The notes under the pieces are model-generated. The model did no database searches, was not told where the DNA came from, and saw only the letters and a program-made list of their open reading frames with translations. Positions 12,350 to 25,292 of a stretch of 64,000 nt of DNA are shown piece after piece. Source of the stretch: Macrolepiota albuminosa (Eukaryota; Basidiomycota; Agaricomycetes; Agaricales; Agaricaceae); NCBI GenBank assembly GCA_027475525.1, contig JAMWFC010000053.1, positions 868,001 through 932,000 of the forward strand. The letters run 5' to 3'. How positions within the stretch are numbered: the stretch's first letter is position 1; each line of letters begins with the position of its first letter. The position numbers were made by a program, and so were the translations under genes.

Positions 12350-13755
12350 AGTCCTTCACGTTATCGTGAAGAAATAATGATGACTAACTAGTTGAATGAG
12401 CGTTGGTGCGAAAATTGATTCGGAGATAGGTCTGAGTCTGAATTCAATGGGATCGTGATTGATTACCGAGCCGCTTGAGCAGCTTCAAGCTCCGCGCGCA
12501 ATGTGGATCAATGTGGATGCATGGAATAGACCTCGACTCCTCACTTGTCCGATTAGGAGGCGAAGTATACACTTCTAAAGGCAATTGCACACTCAATCAA
12601 GATGAATTCCTCCTCTTCGCCGCGCACGAAGTATAGACAATTCTCTGGTGCATGTGATGATACACGGTGGCAGTGAAGATTACTCCGAAGCATTGCCAAG
12701 GATCTCAATTCGCGATGTACTCTGATGTGCATACACAGTTCAGGTTCAGCAAGGGTCCGACTTTTATGTATACTCTCCGCCAAGGAGACTGAATGTTATT
12801 GCCTGGGGGAATGGACACGCGCTTCTCTGTCCCCTTCTGGAAAATCAAGGCAGAGGGTATGCACTCCTGAAGTTGCCGGACCGTGAACTCCTGACACGTC
12901 TGAGTTTACCTCAGTAGAATTGAGCTAAATTATTTTTGAAGGACTGAACGGGGGTGAGGCAGCTGATGGTCGCCGGCATATGGTTCCTGGTCATGCATGG
13001 AAATTTGGAATGCACAGATTACGGCAAATGGGTATGTATGCAGAAAGCCGCCGTCCATTGACGATCAGGAACAACGGGGTCTGACATGGACCGCAGGTCA
13101 CATACATGGTCGGTTGGATGGGTCGTGGAATGTCAAGGCAGATAGTGCAAAAGTGACTGACAGTGGGCACTGGTGAGGCATATCTATCAGATAGAATGAT
13201 AAGATTGTCTCGTGTGATGACTAAAAATGACGTGCCTGAGACGACAAGTGGCTTACACAGGGAATTGAATGTATAGCCGAAGGCTAGATCATTGCTTCCC
13301 CAGAACCGGGGGAACGGAAAGAACAGCATCAACATCCGAGATGGATCGGGGGGCGCTAAAAAGAGGCTGTCGCGACGTGGCGTGCGGCAATCAGCGTGTG
13401 GAAATAGAACCATGTGGAGAAGCCGAGGTGGGAGTAATTGCTCGCTACAACCGCGCATCAGTTCTTCTGGATGGGATCCGTGCATGAGCTGTGGCTTTGA
13501 TGCAGAAAGAAGAGTTCTCAACGTCGGATCTCGATCCCGGAAATTTCTAATTCGGCAGCAAAGGCACGCGGCGATTCGATACCAAAATGACATCCAAATG
13601 ACATCTTAGACTTCCCTGCAACACCAGATGGGATCTCTTTTCTTCCTGCCTGATCGCCCATGCGAGGAGCCGACTGTTGGGCCCTGATCTCTTTCCCGTC
13701 TATTATATATATCGTCACCAGAGTCTCCTGATCACTTTCCTTCCCCGTCGTCGCC
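12350..13755. other. Divergent spacer between the SERF-like gene and SSN6, with one unexplained minus-strand open frame
   Basis: This is about 1.4 kb between two divergent genes. A 200-codon open frame on the minus strand (12991-13593) is the longest reading here. It is Cys/Pro/Leu-rich without a recognisable domain, and frames opposite to it are also partly open. I regard it as doubtful coding. The right end holds the SSN6 promoter. Confidence 0.4.
13701..13712 (+). promoter_or_regulatory. TATA-like box upstream of SSN6
   Basis: A TATTATATATAT run lies about 45-55 bp before the ATG at 13756. That is a plausible distance for a core promoter with a short leader. The call rests on composition and position only. 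Confidence 0.35.
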
Positions 13756-16700
13756 ATGTCCCTCCGCCACCCACCTCGTCTCCCAGACCGTGACCGTCCA
13801 CACGACGTCCCTGCCCCCGCCACCCATCCCCATCCCCTCCTCACACACCCTCCCCACCCACCCCCTCCCCCCCATCTCAACGGCTCCTCCGCCACCCCTG
13901 CTGGCGTTCCAAATGGCTCGTCACCTGCCACTGCTCCCACTGCCATCCCAAATGGCCCCTCTTCAACACCTTCAGTCATACACAAACTCAATCTCGCCAA
14001 CGAACAGACCTGGCTCCTTATCGGTTTGTCTCCGCTTGCACACATTATGCTGTGCAGGGTTTAATTTTTTTTTCAGGTCGAGTTGCCGAACAGATGGGTG
14101 ATTTGGAACATGCTTTAACCGCATACGAAAATGCATTACGACACAACCCTATGTCCTTATCCGGACTGACTCAAGTTGCTGGAATATTCCGGATCAAGGA
14201 AAATTACCCGAGAGTGAGTTTTCTCCGCGGGGCATCTCGGACCGCCGAAAATTCCCCTGTATTTTGGCTAATGACGTGTTAGGCTGTCGAATACTTCCAA
14301 CGTGTGCTGAGTCTTCAGGAAGACAACGGCGAAGTCTGGAGTGCCTTGGGTACGCTTTGTCCTTCTCTTTTCCTCCCTTCTTCGCCACTGATATATTGCT
14401 ATCCAGGCCACTGTTACCTCATGCAAGATGACCTTCAGAAAGCCTACTCTGCGTATCAACAGGCTCTTTACCTTTTGCCTAATCCAAAGGTGAGTTTGCT
14501 GTTCGTTGTCGCTCATTCGCCTTCTCATCTTCTTTTAGGAGGACCCTAAGTTGTGGTATGGAATTGGCATACTTTACGATCGATATGGCTCCCTTGATCA
14601 TGCCGAGGAGGCATTTTCATCAGTACTCAAGATGGATGGTGGTACGTTATAGTGTCCGAATCGATCGTTCATTGACTAATTGGTCTGTACACCAGAACTA
14701 GATTTTGACAAGACAAATGAGATCTTGTTTCGGCTGGGCATCATTTATAAACAACAGGGCAAGTATGAGGAATCACTGGCATGTTTTGATCGTATCCTTC
14801 GTAGCCCGCCAAGCCCGCTTGCTCACGCAGACATTTGGTTCCAAATTGGTCATGTGTACGAGCAACAGAAGGATGTTAGTTGGTTTTGATTTCTACCATT
14901 TCATCCTCACTTATGTTTCACACAGTACGCTCGTGCCAAAGATGCATATGAACGTGTTGTTATGGACAACCCTGGCCATGCTAAAGTCCTTCAGCAACTC
15001 GGCTGGCTTTATCATCAAGATGGCACATCTTTCCAAAACCAGGATGCTGCCATCACTCACCTGACAAAGAGCCTTGAAGCAGGTCGGTTTTTATCTCCGT
15101 TCCCACCATTAAAATTTGCAATCCTAAATTTCTGATACAGATCCTTCGGATGCTCAAAGTTGGTATCTTCTCGGCAGAGCTTATATGGCAGGGCAGAAAT
15201 ACAACAAGGCCTACGAAGCATATCAGCAGGCTGTTTATCGAGACGGGCGCAACCCTACTTTCTGGTGTTCCATTGGGGTTCTCTACTTTCAGATCAACCA
15301 GTTCCGTGACGCCTTAGATGCCTACTCGCGGGCTATCCGGATCAACCCCTATATCTCCGAAGTTTGGTTCGATTTAGGGAGCCTCTACGAAAGCTGTAAC
15401 AATCAAATATCAGATGCCATTGATGCTTACGCACGGGCAAGCGAACTTGATCCTTCTAATCCTGCAATTACGCAGCGCCTCCAGTTGCTCAAGAATGCCC
15501 AGGCTACAGGAGGTCAATTGCCAGCTGCTCCAGGCCCGCAAGATGTACATCCAACTGCCTATGCAAGTGCCGTTGTTCCCCCGCATGGCCTCTCTGGACC
15601 TCCTCTACTCCTTCAATCATCCGCTCACCGCCCACCACTTCGGCCTGATTCGAGAGGCCCTTCAAATGAGATCCTACTTCCTCCGCCGTCCCATTCTTCG
15701 CCTGGACCATTCCGAGGTGGACCGCCCCCACCGGTTGTTCTGGATGAGACTCGGCACCCACAATCGCACACGCCTCTCGCTCCAATGGATGTTGATCGAC
15801 CTAACCCTCGGGAACATCGTGATGGTCGTGAGTACCCTGTTCCGACACGCGATGGCCCAACTCGAGGACCTGTTGGCCACCACAGTCTGCTTTTGCAACA
15901 TCCCGTGCCTCAACCAGTTGACATTCCTCCGCGTCATCAAGAGTCCTACTTCACGCGCCCCGGTAGGCATCCGTCAAGGTCTCCGTCCCCGCCTTCGCAA
16001 GTCCCGGGTCGAGGGCGTTCCCCGCCGCCGCCGCCACCTCCCTCTTTCCAGAACTATCCGCCCGCTCGTCAACAGGTAGCACCTCAACCCAGTGCTGTGC
16101 CATCACAACGCTCTCCTCGGACGTACTCTCGCCATGAGCCTGGTCGTCCAATTGATCCCGAGAATACTTGGGATCGGCGTCCGGCACCCAACGATCATCG
16201 TGATTGGGACAAGGAACGCGAAAGTCGCTCTCGTCATGGCCTGGAGTACCCTCCACCTCCACAGCAACAGCCTTTCTATCTACCCACGAGATCTCCAGGG
16301 GCTAGTCACATGCGGGCCCACTCTCCTGAGCCTTCCCCTCGTTCGCTGCCTAATCGGTACTGGGAGTCGAAGCCGCCTTCAGGCCCACCACCATTGACAC
16401 ATACCCCCCATGGTCGTCCACCTTCCCCCCAACCCCATCACGATGCCCCTCGACGCTATGATCCCCGCCACGATGCTCCTCGCGAGGACCGTAACTATTC
16501 TCCGGAAGGTCTTCGCAGTGCGGTTCGGCATCCTTCTCAGATTTTCGTCGGTAATGTGCGAGGATCTGAGAGCCCACGCCCTTCGGAGGCAAAGGAACGC
16601 CGACGTCGCACCAAGGACAAGGAGCCCGAGCTGCCAGTTCCTCAACCAACCCCTCTCTCCGATGTTTCAAAGAAGGAAAGGAAGAAGCGTACCTCGAAAC

Positions 16701-17635
16701 GGAAAGATGATCGTGGTTCGGAGACACCAAAACCTTTCGGACCCGGCGAACGTGGAGGTTCGTCAGGTATGGGTGCCTATAAGCTTCCAGGCCCATATCT
16801 GAAGGGCCCGGGGTCTCCGGAGGTGAGTTCAAATGGTTCGGGCTCCTCTAGATCTGTGCAGCCTTCGCCGACTAGTGCGTCCGTGTGCCAACCGTCGCGG
16901 GCCATTGATGAAGATTATGATGAAGGTGGCGTTACAGACGCGTTGATGAGCCTCGCTTCTTACCGGGCGCCCGGTGCGCCAACATCGGGCGAGCCTTCTC
17001 ATTCACCGACTATATCTTCTGGCAGCCGCCACACTCAATCTTCTCCACAACCAGCTCCTGCCCATCGCAATTCTGTTTCGTCAACAAGAAGCCATGTTTC
17101 CCCTTCGACACAATCGGCGACTCTCAAGCGCCCCCTGAGCCCAGGCTCTGATGAGTCTGACAATAAGCGGTCGAGAATTGAGAAGCGTCGTGTCTCTTCC
17201 CCGTCCGGTGGTCGTGTGACTCCTCTTCCTTCAAGTCGGCCTTCTCCGATACCCTTTCGAACACAGCCCGCCCCTGTGTCACGTTCCCCTGACGCTCGTC
17301 AGCCTCACGATACCTATCCTCCTCCAAGCCCCCCTCTCCCTGCTGTGCTTCCGCCTCACCCTCGTCCTGTCGGTGCTGGCTTGTCTTCTCATAGTGCTAA
17401 CATGGCCTTACCTCCCATTGCTACGTTGTCGCCACCGTCGACCGTTCCCTCTCCAGGTGAACGTGAGCAGCGTGATCGTGACGACAGGATGCAGGTTGAT
17501 TCACAACGGTCGCTCTCCCCGACTTCGCGCAAAGACAATGGGCCACTAGAGCACGGGCCTATGAAGACATCGTCCAGGTCGCCTCCCGCAAAAAACACGC
17601 CTTCGCCGTCATTGGAGAAGAATGCGGGTTCTTGA
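13756..17635 (+). CDS. SSN6: General transcriptional corepressor Ssn6/Cyc8 (TPR protein)
   Basis: Ssn6/Cyc8 forms a nuclear complex with Tup1 and is recruited by DNA-binding repressors. A Pro-rich N terminus is followed by ten tandem tetratricopeptide repeats, the number typical of Ssn6, encoded across about seven short introns (the first at 14024-14076). Repeat landmarks: GDLEHALTAYENALRHNP, YLMQDDLQKAYSAYQQAL, QGKYEESLACFDRIL, YARAKDAYERVVMDNPGH, QKYNKAYEAYQQAVYRDG and ISDAIDAYARASELDP. From about 15530 to the stop a single exon encodes a long disordered region of about 690 residues, rich in Pro, Ser, Arg and His. The C terminus contains KKERKKRTSKRKDD and KRPLSPGSDESDNKRSRIEK, likely nuclear localisation signals. 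The repeat register is uninterrupted, so the gene looks intact. Confidence 0.93.
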
Positions 17636-18936
17636 ATCCGCTATGTTTATCTATGATTTCTCATCTTATGACATTACGACACCTTTGCTTTGATTTTGGA
17701 TAGTTACCATTGTTGTCATAAAAAATAATAGCACTGCATGTACATTTGTCTATCTATCTTGCATCATTTAATCATAGCAAACTGTTTCACAACAGTTTCT
17801 TTAGATTTATGGAAATCAAATTACTTATGATGTGCGTGGCAGCGATCAGAATTGGAAATCATGAGACATTAACTGCTTTAGATGCTCAGTCGTGACTTGG
17901 TGACGACGTCCCTGTACACTGACCACATGGCTCAGCTATCAACGTATGTTAACACTCGACAAGGAGTGTTTATTTCGCATGTGTTAACCAGGTTGATTCA
18001 GATGAATGGAAATGAGCTCATTTCGGAATGGGAAGCCTCTCACAACGAATTGAGACTGTACATATCCCATCCATAATCCACTGGTCAAAGGCGATCTGCG
18101 GTGGCGACGGCTGTACGTCTATTTCAGCTGATCAGATTTCAGCTAGGAACATTCTTAAACATGACAGATCAGTAAAGTTGTCTTATCCAAGCGAGATGTC
18201 TGCACCTGGTAACTGCGCAACATAAAAAGGAAATGACCCTGCCACCGATCACGGTGTACCTCGGTTAAGACATGCAGGCTAGAAGCATGCAACACAAACG
18301 TTAAGTATGTGACCTGGAAGCACTTTCGGAGATGTGTAAAGATTGATGGGCGAAACGTTGATGGCTTAAAGGATTGAAACAAGATGGGCGCCGGTTACTT
18401 GTTGCATCAATGGAAGGAAATCGTCATTGCCTGGACATGATTCGGCTATTAATTGCATCGATATCATCCCCGCTGATACCTTTGCTCACTGAAACTGCAC
18501 CAGTGACGATTCCGGGGCTTCAATATATTGCGACATGATTTGTTTGGGTCGGATCATCGAAGCAGAATAATTGTGGTGTTACACTACGCCCGAATTCACC
18601 AAATCCGAGATACACGCTGCTTGTAGACGTAAAACAGAATCGGACGAGATTTGAGTGACCGTTTTTAATTGAATAAAGACGCTCCAATGTCAACATGTCT
18701 TGTTCCAAATGTGCCGAACATATCATGACAGAAACGACATTGAACTCTGCATGACACAGCCGAAATGATTTACCGAAGCAGCTGCACAGGGCTCTGTGAA
18801 GGGGATGATGATGGGATCAAACTGACAATTTGGAATTATTTGTGTGGTGTGCAAACACGCATAGCCATAGCAGATCACCCATCGTTTATTCTATCAAGTT
18901 TTTGCAGCATTCTCTTACAACGCTTGCTTCAATGTC
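17636..18936. other. Intergenic; nothing recognised
   Basis: This is about 1.3 kb between SSN6 and the Erf4 gene, both on the plus strand. Only short, featureless frames occur. It should hold the SSN6 3' end and the Erf4 promoter. Confidence 0.45.
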
Positions 18937-20259
18937 ATGACTTCCGGTTCATCCCCCTTTAATTCTCAACCGTCATCTCCATCCCTTGTAGAAGCAGTGC
19001 ATACAACTGCCGATCGACCGACTCGAGGTATTTCCTCGGGCAACCAACAAAATAGCTCATACGTCTTGGATGAGTCAACACAAAAGCAGGCGATAATCAG
19101 CAGCGAAGATGCACACTGGCTTGAGAACACATCAAAGCCTAAGGCAACGAACCTACTCTCCATGAAGGAGGAAGAGACTGCCGGAGACCTTGGAAGCAAC
19201 GAGAAGGATTTTGGGGAGGTGTTGGACCCTCTGCGGACACTACATGAAGCGCATGAGCTCGTTGCTATGGATGATGGGGATATCACAGATACCGTAGTGG
19301 ATAATGCGGAATCGCAGCTGGACAAAAAACCGTCATTAAAGCGTGCTTCTCATCTGCATCTCAAGCCGCTTTCTCATCAACCTTGGGACCTCATTGACCC
19401 GCCAGACACTGACGATTCCCAGGGACATCCAGATTATTATACGACATTAGGCTCTAACAAAATTAAGACCCTGCAGGACACGGCGTGCGTGTTTTAATAG
19501 ATGCAAATACTCGCTTTTGCCTCACGTTTTGTCTCTTAATTCTCGCATTTTTCTATTGTTTCTTCATGTCTAGACATAGTCGTCCGCTAATACCCAAATC
19601 TTGCTATTATTTCGGTCCTCCAACTGCGGATTCTGCCTTTTATACTCCTCCCGTGGGCCAGATCGGGTTACATCATCCACGCGAAATCATTCGCATAGAA
19701 CGAGACTACACTGGAGGGGAGCTTATACAGTTTGCTCCAATATACCCGGTTGAGCTTGAGGGCCGAGTGCGTCTGAGGACCTGCTGCTAGGAAGCATCCT
19801 TGCTAACGGGCTTTATGGCCCATAGATAACGCCGACCCGTTTTCTTGAATCGATAAATGCTATCAACGAGCGTCTCATTTCTGCACACAGTCTCCGCCAG
19901 TCGTTTCTGGAGAATACACTAGCCGTGTTTACCTTGCAGCTTTCACGTCTTTTCATCACTTCACATTATGACAAGGTCAGTACCGTCGGTCATGTCCTTT
20001 CTAACGAAATCCCTGATTTAACTGTTCAGGAGATGCAAAAACTTAAGCAACTGGTGGATACTCTCAACGTTGAGTTATATAACCCAGCCGGATTGAATAT
20101 TTTGTGGCCACGAAACGTGGCTTTTCTTTACGTACGTTTTTACTTACTCTGTTGCTGTTTATGAGTTGACATGCTTTTTCGAAGCTTGAAATCGAGTACT
20201 ATGTCAGTTCCCTTTTTGTGCGTCCATATACTCACTGACTTCGCACCCTTTTTCAGTGA
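18937..20259 (+). CDS. ERF4: Golgin A7/Erf4-domain protein, Ras palmitoyltransferase accessory subunit
   Basis: Erf4 stabilises the DHHC enzyme Erf2; together they palmitoylate Ras on ER/Golgi membranes. Exon 1 is a Ser/Asp-rich N terminus of about 185 residues. It splices (GTGCGT donor near 19483, TCTAG acceptor near 19573) to HSRPLIPKSCYYFGPP. The Erf4 domain then runs REIIRIERDYTGGELIQFAP, YPVELEGRI (across an intron), TPTRFLESINAINERLISAH, EMQKLKQLVDTLN and WPRNVAFLY-LEIEYY. The conserved IRIERDY and E-GR-I cores match the Golgin A7/Erf4 family. After LEIEYY the next splice gives an immediate TGA at 20257-20259; reading through the last donor would instead end at 20238, adding about seven residues. 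The long N-terminal extension has no recognised domain. Confidence 0.85.
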
Positions 20260-21016
20260 GCTTCCTGATCGCACAGCTGTCATTATCTAATAAGGTAATG
20301 CCCCACCGTCTATACTATGTCCTTCTTTTGCATTTGATTCTCGAAACGCGTGGATCCTGTCAGCTGCCCAGGCACTGAGAAACACGACGTTCCGTATCTC
20401 TTATATCTCTGCACTACAGTACTGTACAACCTTGATGCATATGCACTACTATGCGTATTTCCCGAAAGACGCGATATACGTAACCTTTAATGATCACTTC
20501 AAATAGTACGTTGCTGTTGTCCATCATGCACAGATGAACACGCTTCCCGCAAAGTAAATGGTTATGCAGCAGCATGCGGATATGGATTTTAGCTTCAATC
20601 CGTGTACTCGGCGCGATTCCACTGAGAGGTCCTCAGAGGAAAAGGGGACATGTGTTTTTGAATTGAACGGCTCCAAGTTTCGGAACGGGGGAATCTACAT
20701 TTCTCGCATTACAACTTGGTCGACTTGCAAGCAATTCTATTTTGTTTTCAAGGATAATGAGCGGCTCGAGCACAAAGGAAGATGACCGCGGAGATAAAAG
20801 TTGTTCAAGGCGAGAGAGAAACAGTCGTGGAAACAGAGAGAATGGTAACGTGATGCAAAGCTTTGTCATGAGGTCAGCGGTAAGACCAGGTTATCTCCTC
20901 AACCACCATCCTGAGCACACCGTCCAATCCGTTCCTCATTATTCCTTATATTACTGATTGTGACGATTTGCTGGTCGTCTGTACTGCTTACGACATACGT
21001 GTGTACCGTCTGACCA
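20260..21016. other. Intergenic; nothing recognised
   Basis: This is about 750 bp between the Erf4 gene and the YAP1-like gene (both plus). Short frames only. It should contain the promoter of the redox regulator, but I could not identify a defined binding motif. Confidence 0.4.
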
Positions 21017-22910
21017 ATGGAAACTTACATCGACAATGCCCCTCTCTGGGATCTTTCACAAGCGTCAAACTTGCCCCAGCTCGCAGAAGACGACATCCTT
21101 ACTCTGCTAAAACAATTTCCACCTTCTCAAGACACAGGTTTTGTCGACAGCGTCAATCCGCAGAACATCACTCGGTTACCATTGCTAACCATGACCCCCC
21201 CTTCTGAGGACAGCAGTCCCAGTCCTCCTAATCTGAATGACACTGGTGGGAATGAAGAACAGGTGGATCCTGCACCGAAGAGAAAGGCCAGTCAGGGAGA
21301 TTTGGATGATGAGAGCCCGAGCTCGAAAACGCAACATACCAGTGAGTGTGATGAAGACGGATTATACAGGAGCCACATCTCATGGTACTTAGCAAACAAA
21401 AAGACGACGACAACAGTGCGCAGGAAGTCGGCCGGCGCTCCTGGTCAGGTGAGTGTCCATCGTCACGATCTGTCCCCTCTGGTGACGTAATATCAGCCCA
21501 AGGATGAGTCGCGCCTCTTGAAACGGAAGGAGCAGAATCGGGCCGCACAGCGCGCGTTCAGGGAGCGCAAGGAGAAACATGTCAAGGACGTAAGTTTTAT
21601 TTCAACCTCATCCCATGTCTCCAGTTTATTATTTTCCAATTAGCTGGAAGACAAAGTTGCAGCCCTCGAAGCTCAGAACGAAGCTGCTGCCGCAGAGAAC
21701 GAGAATCTCCGCGATCTTCTCAGCCGCCTGCAGTCAGAGAATCTGTCTCTTAAGCAAGCATCGTTTACCTTTGCCGTTCCAAAAGACGGTGGGACCTCTG
21801 ATAATTCCCAAGCGTCAACATCTTTTGCATCTCAGTCATCAGATTTTTCCTCTCCGTCCTCCTCTCTATCGCCCTTAACGCCTGTATCTTCATCCACCTC
21901 TACTTTTACACCTAAAACGACAAACCCTCTGGACTGGAGTTCGCTCACAAGCTTTGATCCAAATATGCTCAGTCTGCTTGATGACACACCGCAGCCAACG
22001 GCCACCGATGGCGCCATGCAACTGGACTTGGGCTTTGGTGCAAAGACCGCATTGCCGCCCAGCGGTCCATTCACAACTATTGCGAGCAATCCCATGTTCG
22101 TGTCCTACGCATCAGCCTTCGATTCTTCTCCCGCGCTGTCTGTTACACAGCCTAGTGACAATAATAGTCCCTTCGGTGTTGATTGGAGCAATCTTTCATC
22201 ATCTTGGCAATCTCCTCCGGTACCCCAGGATACGCCTTCTTTAGATGATCTCTTAGCGGGGTATTTGACGCAAGGCAACAGCACTGCCTTGATGCCATCC
22301 TCGTCATCAATGACCTCTGAAAGTCCGGTGTCTCATCATGCGAACGTTTCCCAAGCCGGCTCAAAACCGTCTCCTCAATCACTCTCATCTTCATCGTCCC
22401 CGTCATCGTCTGCCTCAGATCCACTCTTTGATACCCCGAGGGATAGTTCTGCCTCCGACTCAGATTTACAGGAAGCAACTGAGAAACAGAGCAAAGTTCC
22501 GTGTGCAGGCACTCGTAGTAGTTGTCCCAAGACTAAAGGCGAACTGGCCAATCAAATCTCAGCGGCAGGTTCCTCGCCATTTGCGCCAGCGCCCTTGCGA
22601 AAGACTTCAGACGCGGCAGCAGGTGCAATAATCTCGTGCGCTGGAACAAATTTCCCAAAAACAGCCAAGAGTGATCAAAATATAGAGGTGCTCAGTGCTT
22701 GGCGAAGTATCACATCCAATCCAATGTTCAAAGTGAGGTGGATTTCCTACTGCATGGATGCAGAATTCTGACGTCTAATTGCAGGATGTTGACATCAATG
22801 GTCTTTGCACAGAGTTCACTAATAAAGCTAAGTGTGACGGCACCAAGGTCGTTTTGGAGCCCCAAGGAGTGAATTCCATTCTCCAAACTCTGACAGGACC
22901 CAAGGCCTAG
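21017..22910 (+). CDS. YAP1: AP-1-like bZIP transcription factor, Yap1/Pap1 type (oxidative stress regulator)
   Basis: Yap1-type factors move to the nucleus when cysteines in their N- and C-terminal Cys-rich domains oxidise, masking a nuclear export signal. The basic region LKRKEQNRAAQRAFRERKEK (about 21520-21580) is diagnostic for the fungal Pap1/Yap1 class, with the zipper continuing after an intron (LEDKVAALEAQNEAAAAENE). A Ser/Pro-rich middle follows, then Cys residues near 22500-22640 (VPCAGTRSSCPK and SCAGT). The last exon (after GTGAGG...GCAG) gives DVDINGLCTEFTNKAKCDG and ends LTGPKA at 22910; the LC-x-EF-x-KAKC pattern is the C-terminal redox domain with its embedded export signal. 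A 51-bp GTGAGT...TTAG segment (21342-21392) is a likely intron that is also in phase and stop-free. Confidence 0.92.
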
Positions 22911-23766
22911 GTTTTCGGCCCATTCTTCGTCGATCAAAATTCGTGTCTCAATTCGCATAGTCACTTTTCATTGAATTCCCAGATATCCCGCTGTTGCTTG
23001 ACAGTAGAAGCGGCAGGCTTGCAAGCCAGATCGTTTGTGGCTTTTTTATCGGGACGTGCATCTCGTAGGGTGTGAGTCCCTTGGTTGGTCTACCTATCCA
23101 TTGCTGTAGAAATTCCCCTTGTTTGAAGTCTACTTTGACGCTATCTACGCCTCAAATTGTGCCGCTATCAAACACATCCTTTACCGTACTCGCCTTCGTA
23201 CACTCGACATCCATATTCCTCGACCTACTATTCTTGCTGTATCTATCTATATCTGTATGCTCTACTCACATATCTCGTCTTGGTGCATTTTTATTGATCC
23301 ACGAAGTTCGTTTCGGAAGCAACTTTTGCGGGCTCTCAGCCATTCCATATCGTATTCATACATGTACGGACTTCTCGCAAGTAACCTGTGCCTTATTTAC
23401 TATTCTGCTGTTCATCTCTTCATTATATGAGTCTTTGTATTTGTGTTCGTCATAATATCACATAATGATATCGAGATGTTTGCCAAGACGAGGAAATCTT
23501 GTTCGATCAACATGAATTATTATTACTGGCTAGCGATCTACCGCCGCATGACCATAAGTAGAGTTAAACCTATCCCTTGGTATTGTGTGGTATGAAATAA
23601 AAAGTATGTGCATGAAGGTAATCATGGATAGATCTATCCCAAAAGAGAAACAGATATGGACTGACACAGCTTATAACTGAACACCACTAGACGTGTGGAT
23701 TGGAATCGTACACGGTTACGGGCCTCAGGACAAAACATGCCTCCGATATGGAAGTTAAATAAAATA
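22911..23766. other. Intergenic, convergent gene ends; nothing recognised
   Basis: This is about 850 bp between the stop codons of the YAP1-like gene (plus) and BRL1 (minus). It is T-rich on the plus strand, with overlapping low-quality frames. No repeat structure is seen. Confidence 0.45.
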
Positions 23767-25292
23767 TCACTTGACGTTTAGAGAAGCGCCTCCTTCTATC
23801 CGCCGACGCCGCCGGATGGGATTTTCTTGCCCCTCGTCTTCCACTGGTAGTTTGACTTTGCCCTTTGAGGCTACTCGGCCCCAGCTGGGTGTCGGCGCGG
23901 GGGTGAGATAACCTGAGCCAGGACCAAAGTGCCCGGGGTAAGAAAGGGAAGGCTGCGCATGTAGAGGCTGATGCGGTGCGGTTGAAACGGCTGGCTGCTG
24001 TCGCGCCCGAAATAATGAAAGCAAGGAATTGATGAAGACTGTGAGGAATGACAACGAAGTTAAAGTGAAAGCCTGTTACAGACAGAAGTGAGGTGAAGAA
24101 AGTAAGGCCGGTCGGAATAACGGTTCGCATCGGATGAGGGGATTGAAGCATTATGATCAATATTGATTACGGAAGGATGGTTTAAAATCGGAAGACTTAC
24201 CAGGGCTTTCCAGCTAATAGGCTCGACAAAGCCGTTTACGACTTCTGCAATCAGTTCGGCACCGACTCTGGCGCGACCGACAATCGCAGGATCACGATTC
24301 ATACATGTTTTCCAATTCTCACACTGCTGTGCCATAGCAGGAACTACATTCTGTTCACAAAGATTCGTTTTGTACTGCAGGGAACAGAGGGCAATTTCTT
24401 GCACGATGTCTGACGGAAGGAAAGATTGAGGAGGCCAGTTAAAGTTAGGTTCTATGTATTTGATTCAAGGAAATAAGCGTACCCATGGAATATTCTGATA
24501 TACGCTGCTCGACGTCCCGTTGGACGGTAAGAATGAACTGGATGACTAAATAGAGGAATAGCAGGATAAGGGACAAGTTGAACAGGAATTGCAGATATCT
24601 GAAACCAAACGCGTTAGTTTACAATGTCAAGTCTATGATTGCAACGAACCCCAATAAGACATAAGGCAAATCAGACTGTGGGGATGGAGCAGCAGGCATA
24701 TTGAGAGTGTAATGATTAGATGTGTTCTGTACGATCGGCTCTGTCTCCTCGCCACTATCAGACACATCTTCATCCTCTGAGTCCATGTCGCGCATCCTCC
24801 TCAGACGCGATGATTTCAAGCCCTGAGTCTTTTTACGCGCGTTGTAGACGCGTCGCAGGCCGCCGACTGCCATCGCACGACCAGTATCAGGCTTTGCCTG
24901 CTCTTCGCCTTTGTTTGGGCTGGCCTCTGACATATCTATATCGTTAGGCTCTGGAACACTTGGAAACGCTTTCTCTGGCGAAAAGAACGGCGGGGGCTGC
25001 CACGGGGGTGGGTTCGAAGTTTGTGGAGCTGCATTTTGGTTGAAGATGAAGGGCATGTTCTGATTAGAGCCAAAGATGGGCGCACATGGTGCACCAAAGG
25101 GTGTCATAGGAGGATTGACTTGGTCATGAGGACCTGTGATGAGGAGTGAGTAGTCGACGAGACTGAGAAAGCAGGGCACAGACGTTTTCGTGGAGCAGAC
25201 TGTGACCAGGAGGGTTTAATCGGGGTACGGTTTGTCCATTCGTAGTCCATGGGGGCCTCTGTGCCGCGAGGACTGTGTGTATTGGGCGACAT
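23767..25292 (-). CDS. BRL1: Brl1/Brr6 family nuclear envelope membrane protein
   Basis: Brl1/Brr6 proteins sit in the nuclear envelope/ER and help nuclear pore assembly and membrane lipid homeostasis. The N terminus (MSPNTHSPRG...) is Pro-rich and disordered, followed by an acidic segment (DMDSEDEDVSDSGEE). The first membrane segment is YLQFLFNLSLILLFLYLVIQ. The luminal domain between the membrane segments has the family's cysteine set, LCSLQYKTNLCEQ, then QQCENWKTCMNRDP, which forms disulfides. The second membrane segment TLTSLSFLTVFINSLLSLF follows an intron. A basic tail IRRRRRIEGGASLNVK ends at 23767. This two-helix plus four-Cys arrangement matches the di-sulfide bridge nucleocytoplasmic transport domain. 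Brr6 rather than Brl1 is possible; I cannot separate them by eye. Confidence 0.87.

Noticed and set aside
16092..16832. Several frames of 88-160 codons on both strands within SSN6
   Set aside because: They are shadows of the Pro/Arg/His-rich coding exon of SSN6.
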